A DNA stretch of 5,442 nucleotides. It comes from Acidobacteriota bacterium. Its GTDB lineage: Bacteria; Acidobacteriota; Blastocatellia; Pyrinomonadales; Pyrinomonadaceae. The number at the start of each line of letters is the position of its first letter. Position 1 is the first letter of the stretch. The DNA lies in assembly GCA_023436495.1 (NCBI GenBank), contig JAEZIT010000117.1, forward strand, positions 1 to 5,442, in the 5' to 3' direction. This document shows, piece by piece, positions 1 through 5,232 of this stretch. Both the position numbers and the translations under genes were made by a program. The notes beneath the pieces were generated by a model. The model was not told the origin of the DNA. It did not search any database and worked only from the letters and a program-made list of their open reading frames with translations.

Positions 1-32
1 CCGCCGAGGAGATAGATTTCGACCTGATGTAG
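1..32 (+). CDS. 3' end of an upstream gene (partial), product unknown
   Basis: An open frame enters from the left edge and ends at TAG (30-32), coding the tail AEEIDFDLM. The stop lies 12 bases before the next start, and the following ribosome binding site begins right after it, so this gene is probably the preceding member of the same operon. The acidic tail with hydrophobic end residues faintly recalls the acidic C-terminal tips of single-stranded DNA-binding proteins, but it is not the canonical DDDIPF form. About nine codons are too few to identify a family or to prove the frame is coding. Confidence 0.35.
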   Translation, partial: AEEIDFDLM

Positions 33-44
33 AGAGGTGACGTT

Positions 45-767
45 ATGCCCATAAATATCAGCAACGCCAAGAACCGCGACGCGGTGGTCGCCATGGAGGG
101 CCTTTCGCCCGCACGCGAGGTCTATTACCGCGACGAAGGCAACAAGCCGGTCATCACGCGCAAGCTTTTGAAAAGCGATGTCGACCACGATCTCACAAAG
201 CTGATGAAGAAGCGCAAAAAGATGGAATCGGTCGCGAAGGCATTGATGAAGGAGGACCCGGAAATCGATATCGAGCGGTTCGGGAAGTATCTGGCCGAAA
301 CATCGCGGGTCTATGTCTCGCCGCGAGGGATCGTGCACGTGGTGGACGAATACGAAGTGGTGAAGAAACCCGATGGCACCGTTCGCGATCGCCGGCCGCG
401 AAAGAAGGAACTTCAGAACATAAACACCGACGTTCCGCTGAAATGGACGGGCAAATACATCAAGAAAAGCGAGGCGGTGCACCGGTTCGTCTTCACGAAC
501 AAGAAGCAGCTCGTCCACATCAACGGGCTCACCTACGACTTCCTTTACCAGATGGCGAAGGACCTGGATAAGCGGAACGCTTTGCTGCTGATCCGCGGCG
601 GCGAGAAGGGCGATCAGCCGGTGGTGATGAACCGCGGCGGCAAGCCGTACAACGCGTTCCTCGAAGGCCGAGTCGAGGGTGATTCGTATTGCCTCATCCT
701 TCACCTTTCGAACATGGAATTGAAACGCCCGAAGGACCTGAACATCGATGCCGAAAAAGAAAGCTGA
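45..767 (+). CDS. conserved-looking protein of unknown function, first complete gene of the ligase/primase operon
   Basis: I do not recognise this 240-aa protein. The start at ATG 45 is supported by a purine-rich ribosome binding site (AGAGGTGA, 33-40). No signal peptide or membrane segment is visible, so it is probably cytoplasmic. Residues 38-72 are rich in Lys, Glu and Asp and probably helical (KLMKKRKKMESVAKALMKED). Residues 88-125 are very basic and beta-prone, including VRDRRPRKK near 113-121. Residues 130-228 look like a compact alpha/beta domain with motifs RFVFTNKKQLVHINGLTYDF (147-166), LLIRGGEKG (181-189), GKPYNAFLEGRVEGDSY (199-215) and LILHLSNMELK (218-228). The high basic content fits a nucleic-acid-binding role. 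The gene overlaps the downstream ligase gene by 20 bases, which implies translational coupling and a shared task. It lacks the features of bacterial Ku as I know them. An end-binding or ligase accessory role is inference from context only. Confidence 0.85.
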   Translation: MPINISNAKNRDAVVAMEGLSPAREVYYRDEGNKPVITRKLLKSDVDHDLTKLMKKRKKMESVAKALMKEDPEIDIERFGKYLAETSRVYVSPRGIVHVVDEYEVVKKPDGTVRDRRPRKKELQNINTDVPLKWTGKYIKKSEAVHRFVFTNKKQLVHINGLTYDFLYQMAKDLDKRNALLLIRGGEKGDQPVVMNRGGKPYNAFLEGRVEGDSYCLILHLSNMELKRPKDLNIDAEKES

Positions 768-2223
768 AAAATCGATCATCGATAAGAATCACCTTTCGTG
801 CAAGAAGGGGGATTATTGCACCGCAAAGGCGCAGAATCTGGCCGACCCGCAATGGCAGATCCGCGCACGCGAATACCGCCGCCGCCTCAGCGGGGCGATG
901 CGGCCGCTCGCCGCACACGATATCCAGAACATTCCGAAGGCGAAGTCACTGCACGTCGTGCGCAAATATGACGGCGAATTCACCTATGTCGTGTTTGACG
1001 GCAAGCAGATATTCAGCGTGAATCCCGGCGGCACGGTGCGGATCGGCCTTCCCTGCTACGCGGAGGCAGAGAAAGCGCTGAAGAAGGCGAAAGTGAAGTC
1101 GGCGGTGTTCGCGACAGAGCTTTACGCGATGGGCGATCTTAAGGGCCGCAACGCTGTTCAGGAGATCGTCGGGATATTGCGGAATCCGAAATCGGAAGCC
1201 GATTTGAAACGCGTCGGGATGGCCGTGTTCGATATCATCGAATTGAACGGAAAGGAGATCGAAACCGCGTCGGCAGTATTTAAAGAACTTAAGAAGCTAT
1301 TCGGCAAAGGCAAGCTCGCGCTTATGGCCGAACACGTCGTGGCGGACAAGCCCGAGACGATCGAGGAACGATTCGCCGAGTGGGTGATCGAGGAAGGCTC
1401 CGAGGGGCTAGTAGTGCGGCACGACCGGCTCGGGTATTACAAGATCAAGCTGCGTCACAACCTCGACGCCGCGATCGTCGGGTATTCCGAGGGCACCGAA
1501 AATCGTAAAGGCATGCTGCACGACCTGCTCGTCGCGGTGATGCGTGAGGACGGGACGTTCCATGAGATCGCGCGGGTCGGCGGCGGGTTCACGGAGGAAG
1601 ATCGGAGGATACTCTTCGACGAACTGAAACGCCGGGTAGTGCCTTCGGAGTATGTCGCCGTGAACAACGATTACGTCGCCTACGAGATGATAGAGCCGGG
1701 CCCGGTGATCGAGATGTCGTTCCTGGATATGATCCCGGAAAATTCGAAGGGTGATCCGGTGAAGCGGATGGTGCTGGAGTTCGACGGCGAACGTTACAAC
1801 GCCCTCTCGCGGATGCCGCTGGTGAGCGTGATCTCGCCTCAGTTCGTGCGCATCCGCGACGACAAGGAAGCCAACATCGAGGACGTGAACATCCGCCAGG
1901 TGACGAATCTTGTAAATGTGCGTGATGTGGACAAACCGGCCCGTGCAGGCGACCTGAAGCCGAGCGAACTGATCGAGCGGCAAGTGTATAAAAAGACGAT
2001 GCGCGGCGCGTCGATGGTGCGGAAACTCCTGCTCTGGAAGACGAACAAGGAGGACACGGGCGAGTATCCGGGCTACGTGGTTTACGGCACGGACTTCAGC
2101 CCGAACCGCGTCGAACCGCTGCAGCGCGACGTGAAGATCGCGAGCAATGAAAAGACCGCGCGGCAGCTTTTCACCGAGATGGCGAAGCGGTACTTTGTCG
2201 GCGGATGGGAGAAGGTGGCGTGA
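748..2223 (+). CDS. ATP-dependent DNA ligase with C-terminal extension
   Basis: This 491-aa protein carries the nucleotidyltransferase ligase motifs in order. Motif I is KYDG (73-76, K73 being the predicted adenylated lysine). Motif III is around E124 (FATELY). Motif IIIa is FDIIELNG (161-168), motif IV EGLVVR (219-224) and motif V YKIKLRHNLDAAIVGY (231-246). The OB-fold domain follows, with a VGGGFT segment near 277-282 and motif VI FVRIRDDK (366-373). The family seals nicks by forming ligase-AMP, then AMP-DNA, then the phosphodiester bond. The OB fold and RxDDK motif favour DNA over RNA as substrate. Two oddities: the Arg usually found two residues after KxDG is Phe78, and about 100 residues (390-491) follow motif VI where many short ligases end. 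The N-terminus before K73 is short, with no large DNA-binding domain as in eukaryotic Lig1. The start at ATG 748 lies inside the previous gene and has AAGGA at 732-736. The next gene begins one base after the TGA. Confidence 0.93.
   Translation: MPKKKAEKSIIDKNHLSCKKGDYCTAKAQNLADPQWQIRAREYRRRLSGAMRPLAAHDIQNIPKAKSLHVVRKYDGEFTYVVFDGKQIFSVNPGGTVRIGLPCYAEAEKALKKAKVKSAVFATELYAMGDLKGRNAVQEIVGILRNPKSEADLKRVGMAVFDIIELNGKEIETASAVFKELKKLFGKGKLALMAEHVVADKPETIEERFAEWVIEEGSEGLVVRHDRLGYYKIKLRHNLDAAIVGYSEGTENRKGMLHDLLVAVMREDGTFHEIARVGGGFTEEDRRILFDELKRRVVPSEYVAVNNDYVAYEMIEPGPVIEMSFLDMIPENSKGDPVKRMVLEFDGERYNALSRMPLVSVISPQFVRIRDDKEANIEDVNIRQVTNLVNVRDVDKPARAGDLKPSELIERQVYKKTMRGASMVRKLLLWKTNKEDTGEYPGYVVYGTDFSPNRVEPLQRDVKIASNEKTARQLFTEMAKRYFVGGWEKVA
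2207..2218 (+). promoter_or_regulatory. ribosome binding site deciding the primase start
   Basis: GGGAGAAGGTGG lies in the last codons of the ligase gene, about 7-10 bases before ATG 2225. It selects this start over an in-frame ATG at 2147 that lies well inside the ligase gene. The extra 26 residues of the longer reading would be ligase codons read in another frame and look like a shadow. Confidence 0.6.
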
Positions 2224-2224
2224 C

Positions 2225-3451
2225 ATGGCGGTGACCGATATCGAACAAAGATTCGCCGGCGACCGCAGGATGCTCTGGATCGCGTCCGAGTGGCAGGACT
2301 ACGCAGACCGCCTGGCCGAGTGGGCGATGGAGCGCCTCGCCAATCGCCGCGACGTTTGGAGCCAGTACACGCTTCGCGATGGCGAGGTCCGCGTCGTGAT
2401 GCTGCCAATAAAGGAACGCCGTAAGGCGGGGACCGACATGGTCACACTGAACAAACTTCGCCGCCATTTCGCCGGCCGCGCCGTCTCGCACCTGATCGGC
2501 CTCCATTCCATAAGCGATCACAGCACGGCAAAGTGGTTCGCGATAGATATCGATTTGCACGACGAGTCGATCGCTAACAGCGACGACGTCGCTGCAGCGA
2601 ATCTCGCCGCCGCACTCGAATGGACCGGCCGCCTTCGCGAAGCGGGCTTCGATCCGCTGCTGTTCGACAGCAACGGCGTCGGCGGGTATCACATTTGGGT
2701 GCTGCTCGATGATGAGTATCCGCTCGCGAACGTGTTCGACTACGCGGATTCGATCCGTGCGGATTGGGAGGAGTTGAACCTCCCGCGTAAGCCCGAGATT
2801 TTCCCGCCGAAACGCGAGGTGGACGAAGACGATCTGCCCTACACGCTGCGTCTGCCGGGGCGGCATCATACGCGGAAGCATTTCACCCGTGTGCGCAATT
2901 TTGACCCGCTCGTCGATGCAGTATGGCTCGAGGGCGGCGAAGCAATCGAGGCGATCCTTGCCGCGCGGCATGCCCCGCTGCCAAGGCTCCCAAAACGAAA
3001 AGGTGCCGTCGCCAAACGAACCGCAAAAAAGAAGGCGGCGGCCGCATCTTCGAATCGCCGACGCCCGCGCGTTTGCGTCGATCTGGACGGAGTACTCGCC
3101 CGCTATGATGGCTGGAAAGGGCCCGAACACATTGGCCGGCCGCTGCCCGGCGCTCTCGAATTCGCCTGGTCGCTCAACGAGGTTGCGGACATCGTGATCT
3201 TCACTTCCCGGTGCTCTCCCGACCTCGCCGCCGAGACGGGCCGCAGCATCGACCCGGCGCGGATGCGCCTCAAGATCATCGAATGGCTCGAACGCCACAA
3301 GTTCCCGTTCCGCGACGTCTACGTCGGGCAGGGCAAGCCGGTCGCCTCTGCCTTCATCGACGACCGCGCGGTGCACTGCAGCCCGCAGACCGACCGCTCC
3401 GCATTCACAACCGCCCTTAAACAAACCCGCCGCGTGATCCGCGGGAAATGA
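2225..3451 (+). CDS. AEP primase/polymerase fused to a C-terminal HAD-family phosphatase domain
   Basis: The 408-aa protein has two domains. Residues 1-250 resemble the archaeo-eukaryotic primase (AEP) superfamily, closest in style to the primase domains of TOTE conflict systems and to primase-polymerases. A DxD metal site lies in WFAIDIDLHD (D108, D110). A motif of the SxxGxH type lies in FDSNGVGGYHIWV (H156), followed by an acidic stretch VDEDD (199-203) and YTLRLPGRHHTR (206-217). The third catalytic acid is not assigned with confidence. Residues 251-281 form a Lys/Ala/Arg-rich linker. Residues 282-380 form a HAD domain: VDLDGV (285-290; D286 predicted nucleophile, D288 acid/base), FTSR (326-329) as motif II, a lysine such as K350 or K371 as motif III, and FIDD (377-380) as motif IV. 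HAD domains of this type remove phosphate from nucleotides or nucleic-acid ends, so a 3'-phosphatase role is plausible but inferred. Beside the ligase, the fusion suggests gap filling plus end cleaning. Whether it primes, fills in or adds ribonucleotides cannot be told from sequence. Confidence 0.88.
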   Translation: MAVTDIEQRFAGDRRMLWIASEWQDYADRLAEWAMERLANRRDVWSQYTLRDGEVRVVMLPIKERRKAGTDMVTLNKLRRHFAGRAVSHLIGLHSISDHSTAKWFAIDIDLHDESIANSDDVAAANLAAALEWTGRLREAGFDPLLFDSNGVGGYHIWVLLDDEYPLANVFDYADSIRADWEELNLPRKPEIFPPKREVDEDDLPYTLRLPGRHHTRKHFTRVRNFDPLVDAVWLEGGEAIEAILAARHAPLPRLPKRKGAVAKRTAKKKAAAASSNRRRPRVCVDLDGVLARYDGWKGPEHIGRPLPGALEFAWSLNEVADIVIFTSRCSPDLAAETGRSIDPARMRLKIIEWLERHKFPFRDVYVGQGKPVASAFIDDRAVHCSPQTDRSAFTTALKQTRRVIRGK

Positions 3452-3490
3452 CCCAATGATTAACACGGCGGCGAAATCACTTTTGCAAAT

Positions 3491-3518
3491 AGCCGTTAGC
3501 TAATAGCTATTAGCTTTT
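3491..3518. repeat. degenerate 7-base tandem repeat, four units
   Basis: AGCCGTT, AGCTAAT, AGCTATT and AGCTTTT follow one another without gaps. Each unit starts AGC, and the last three start AGCT. The array makes the palindrome that forms the terminator hairpin downstream of the primase gene. Confidence 0.5.
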
Positions 3519-3520
3519 TA
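3498..3520 (+). terminator. probable intrinsic terminator of the ligase/primase operon
   Basis: AGCTAATAGCTATTAGCT (3498-3515) is a perfect 18-base palindrome. It can fold as a 7-bp stem with an AGCT loop and runs directly into a T tract (3515-3519). It lies 46 bases after the primase stop, between converging genes. The stem is AT-rich, so termination strength is uncertain. The minus-strand side has no T tract, so it is unlikely to serve the converging gene. Confidence 0.45.
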
Positions 3521-3537
3521 TTTAATATGCTCCGCCC

Positions 3538-3771
3538 TCAGCTGTTGGTATCAGTGATCAACTTCCTGCCATAGCGGTCCATCTCGGTTCCGCATTCCGT
3601 GCAGGTCCAGCCGCCCCAGAAAGCCTGTCGAAGTGATGTCGGGTGTCGGTACATCGGCACCGGCGTACCGCAGGCCGGGCAGCCGCCGCGGTCGTTGACA
3701 TCCTTTGTCATTTTGAATGCGATCGCCATTAGAACGCCGATCGTAACGGTAATTGAAAATAGGATGACCAT
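3538..3771 (-). CDS. small membrane-anchored zinc-ribbon protein
   Basis: This is a 77-aa protein. Residues 2-20 (VILFSITVTIGVLMAIAFK) form one hydrophobic segment, a likely transmembrane helix or uncleaved anchor. After a short polar stretch there are two Cys pairs, CPACG (31-35) and CTECG (57-61), typical of a zinc ribbon that binds one Zn through four cysteines. The segment between them is about 20 residues and ends FWGGW. The strong ribosome binding site AGGGAGG (minus strand, 3782-3788) sits 10 bases before the ATG and supports both the start and a real gene. It follows the lipoprotein gene on the same strand, but a terminator lies between, so it probably has its own promoter, which I could not place. 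The partner is unknown. Confidence 0.75.
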   Translation of the reverse strand: MVILFSITVTIGVLMAIAFKMTKDVNDRGGCPACGTPVPMYRHPTSLRQAFWGGWTCTECGTEMDRYGRKLITDTNS

Positions 3772-3849
3772 AACTGCAAAACCTCCCTATGCCGCGTTGA
3801 CGCTTCATCCGGGAACTTTTGCAAATTAAAGTTGACCGTAACCCAACAA

Positions 3850-3886
3850 AAAAGCAGTAAGCGGATTTTGACCACTTACTGCTTTT
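3850..3886 (-). terminator. intrinsic terminator of the lipoprotein gene
   Basis: A perfect 12-base inverted repeat, AAAAGCAGTAAG (3850-3861) and CTTACTGCTTTT (3875-3886), is separated by a 13-base loop. Read on the minus strand, the stem ends in a run of six T's. It begins 17 bases past the lipoprotein stop. The A-tract on the other side makes weak bidirectional function possible, but no + strand gene ends here. Confidence 0.75.
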
Positions 3887-3887
3887 C

Positions 3888-3908
3888 GCCGTCTGCCGAC
3901 TGCCTACG
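3888..3908. repeat. degenerate 7-base tandem repeat over the lipoprotein stop codon
   Basis: GCCGTCT, GCCGACT and GCCTACG lie head to tail, and the lipoprotein stop codon (TAG on the minus strand, 3904-3906) falls in the third unit. Together with the 3491-3518 array this makes two short 7-base arrays next to hairpins at gene ends. Confidence 0.35.
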
Positions 3909-5046
3909 GTTTTTCCTTACCCTTTCCACCGCCTTTGCCGTTGCCGCCACCTTTGTTGGGGTTACCGCCTCCCTTATTGGGATTGCCGGCGTTCTGCGGT
4001 TTGTCGGGCTTGTTCGGATTGTCCTTTGCGGGGTTGCCGCCTCCGGGGTTATCGCTCGGCGGGCCACCCTGGTTCTTGTCGGCCTTGTCCGGTTTGTTCG
4101 GATTCCCATGGTTGGGATTTCCGCGTTCCGGATTTCCTCGGCCAGGGTTCGCGCTTTGCTCGCCCTCGCGTTTCTTGCGCTGCCCCGGAGCGTCTTCGGA
4201 AAATCCCGGGCCGTCCGCCATATCGCGGCGTCCGCGTGCCGGAGGGACCTTGTTCGATTTCAGGAACTTTTCCTGCTCGCGCGTCGGTTTCGCAAGCCGC
4301 GCATAGACACGATCCATCCACTTACCGTCGTAAGGGGATCTGATCCTCACTCGATCGATGAACGTCGGTTGGGTCGTGTAAACGAATACCGGTTCAGGAT
4401 AAAGCCGCTCGATCCTTGTCCTGTACACCGGCGTTTCGTCGATGTAATACGGCTCGTACCAATCCGGGTAATTGTCGTAGTAATAAGGCGAACGGTAAGG
4501 ATCGCGATCGCCGAACAGCGCACTTACTATCCCGATCGTCTGGTCCAGCCAGTTCGATTCGTAATAATAATTATCACCATAGATCCGCTCGTCGCCGTAA
4601 AGCATGACGCGGGAGCCCGGATAATTCGGCTGGTCGCGGTAGAAGATCACCCGTGCGATCTCCTGAACGAGGTCCGGCCCGAAGCGTGAATACAACGAGA
4701 GTCCACGCTGATTCGGATCGTCGTCGTAGCCGTATTCGTCGACGCTGATGTAATCCGCATACCCGTCGCCGTTCAGGTCGAGATTGTTGATCCCGTCGTC
4801 CTCGTTCAGATACCGCTCGAACTCCTCGACATTCCGCGATCGCCGTAGGATCGGCCCTACGCGCTGCAGATCGAAATTGTCCTTCGCCCAATAGTCATCT
4901 TCGGCGAGGGTTTCTTCCTCCGGCGGCAGAGCCTCCTGCTGCTGCGGGTTCGACGCTACCGGCTGCTGCTGTTCAGTGTTTCCGCAGCCCCAAACCAGCA
5001 ACCCGATCGCCAATATCGCTAAAAGCTGAATGTATCGTAGTTTCAT
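3904..5046 (-). CDS. secreted lipoprotein with EF-hand-like loop and Gly/Asn-rich tail, function unknown
   Basis: The product is 380 aa. The N-terminus MKLRYIQLLAILAIGLLVWGC is a lipoprotein signal: Lys/Arg, a hydrophobic core and the lipobox VWGC, with lipidated Cys21. Lipid attachment in the outer or inner membrane is expected. Residues 22-50 are a Gln/Glu-rich linker. Residues 51-250 are a globular region very rich in Asp and Tyr, including an EF-hand-like or dockerin-like loop, DLNGDGYAD (90-98), that could bind calcium. A Tyr/Pro-rich stretch (183-225) follows. Residues 251-298 are charged. Residues 299-380 are low complexity, dominated by Gly, Asn, Pro and Lys, with NPNKGGG twice in a row and a GKGGGKGKEKP end. 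The start at ATG 5046 is preferred over a TTG one codon earlier because AAGGAGG (5053-5059) then has a 6-base spacing. The tail resembles flexible, basic, wall- or matrix-facing segments, but no enzyme family is recognisable. The gene is divergent from rpsU. Confidence 0.88.
   Translation of the reverse strand: MKLRYIQLLAILAIGLLVWGCGNTEQQQPVASNPQQQEALPPEEETLAEDDYWAKDNFDLQRVGPILRRSRNVEEFERYLNEDDGINNLDLNGDGYADYISVDEYGYDDDPNQRGLSLYSRFGPDLVQEIARVIFYRDQPNYPGSRVMLYGDERIYGDNYYYESNWLDQTIGIVSALFGDRDPYRSPYYYDNYPDWYEPYYIDETPVYRTRIERLYPEPVFVYTTQPTFIDRVRIRSPYDGKWMDRVYARLAKPTREQEKFLKSNKVPPARGRRDMADGPGFSEDAPGQRKKREGEQSANPGRGNPERGNPNHGNPNKPDKADKNQGGPPSDNPGGGNPAKDNPNKPDKPQNAGNPNKGGGNPNKGGGNGKGGGKGKEKP
3907..4152 (-). 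repeat. low-complexity coding repeat (Gly/Asn/Pro/Lys) in the lipoprotein tail
   Basis: This region encodes residues 299-380, made of variations on GNP, NPNK and GGG. The DNA is correspondingly repetitive (runs of CCGCC, TTGCCG and TTGGG on the + strand), so it is prone to length variation by slippage. It also creates long spurious open frames on the + strand. Confidence 0.7.
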
Positions 5047-5052
5047 CAATTC

Positions 5053-5059
5053 CCTCCTT
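5053..5059 (-). promoter_or_regulatory. ribosome binding site of the lipoprotein gene
   Basis: AAGGAGG on the minus strand lies 6 bases before ATG 5046 and only 3 bases before an alternative TTG at 5049. This fixes the ATG as the start. Confidence 0.7.
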
Positions 5060-5116
5060 GTCTAATGTTCACAATGATTTACGCACACATCTATACACTG
5101 TAATTCGGCAATATAC

Positions 5117-5134
5117 TGGCAATCTGTATGCCAA
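5117..5134 (-). promoter_or_regulatory. candidate sigma-54 (-24/-12) promoter of the lipoprotein gene
   Basis: The minus strand reads TTGGCATACAGATTGCCA. Against the sigma-54 consensus YTGGCAC-N5-TTGCW, the YTGGCA and TTGC blocks match at the exact spacing: GG of the -24 element and GC of the -12 element are separated by 10 bases. The misses are the C after TGGCA and the final W. The predicted transcript start is near 5107, about 61 bases before the lipoprotein ATG. The site is also a dyad (TGGCA-N7-TGCCA), so a weaker match points toward rpsU. An alternative reading is a regulator binding site. I see no enhancer site that I can name. Confidence 0.45.
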
Positions 5135-5150
5135 AAACGGTGGTCGAGGG

Positions 5151-5180
5151 TTGCGCTTCGGCAGTCTGCGGTGTTTTAAT
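5151..5180 (+). promoter_or_regulatory. candidate sigma-70-type promoter of rpsU
   Basis: TTGCGC (5151-5156) as -35 and TTTAAT (5175-5180) as -10 are separated by 18 bases. The -10 overlaps the AT-rich stretch TTTTAATTAT, which stands out in its surroundings. The predicted leader is about 45 bases and contains a possible small hairpin, TTTGCC (5186-5191) with GGCAGA (5198-5203), including one G-U pair. Confidence 0.35.
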
Positions 5181-5216
5181 TATGGTTTGCCCTCAAAGGC
5201 AGAATTTTCGGCCGAG

Positions 5217-5225
5217 AGGAGGTGA
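5217..5225 (+). promoter_or_regulatory. unusually strong Shine-Dalgarno site of rpsU
   Basis: AGGAGGTGA matches nine consecutive bases of the usual complement of the 16S rRNA 3' end. It lies seven bases before ATG 5233. A second purine block, AGAGGA (5225-5230), is closer to the start. It is the longest such match that I see upstream of any gene in the window. Confidence 0.7.
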
Positions 5226-5232
5226 GAGGATA

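Noticed and set aside
45..767. Reading the 240-aa protein as a Ku homologue
   Set aside because: I see none of the usual bacterial Ku N-terminal pattern or core motifs. Only the context suggests an end-binding role, so it is left unnamed.
2147..2224. Longer N-terminus of the primase protein from ATG 2147
   Set aside because: It would overlap the ligase gene by 77 bases and add a non-homologous Arg-rich segment. ATG 2225 has a well-placed ribosome binding site.
1408..2226. 272-codon open frame on the minus strand opposite the ligase
   Set aside because: It is antisense to ligase motifs IV-VI, its composition is rich in His, Arg and Val as expected for a shadow, and no domain is visible.
2171..3466. 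431-codon open frame on the minus strand opposite the AEP-HAD gene
   Set aside because: The + strand frame has clear AEP and HAD motifs and a good ribosome binding site. The minus frame has no recognisable motifs, and its long opening is explained by high GC at third positions.
3452..3903. CRISPR array, tRNA or transposon ends in the intergenic parts
   Set aside because: There are no spaced direct repeats of 25-40 bases, no cloverleaf, no transposase and no long terminal inverted repeats. The structures present are explained as terminators and 7-base repeats.
3832..4689. 285-codon + strand open frame across the lipoprotein gene
   Set aside because: It begins in the terminator region and reads the complement of the Gly/Asn repeats as a hydrophobic protein. 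The lipoprotein on the other strand has a lipobox, a strong ribosome binding site and a terminator.
5161..5169. Short dyad GCAGTCTGC as an operator before rpsU
   Set aside because: It is only a 4-bp arm pair within the spacer of the putative promoter. This is too short to support without conservation data.
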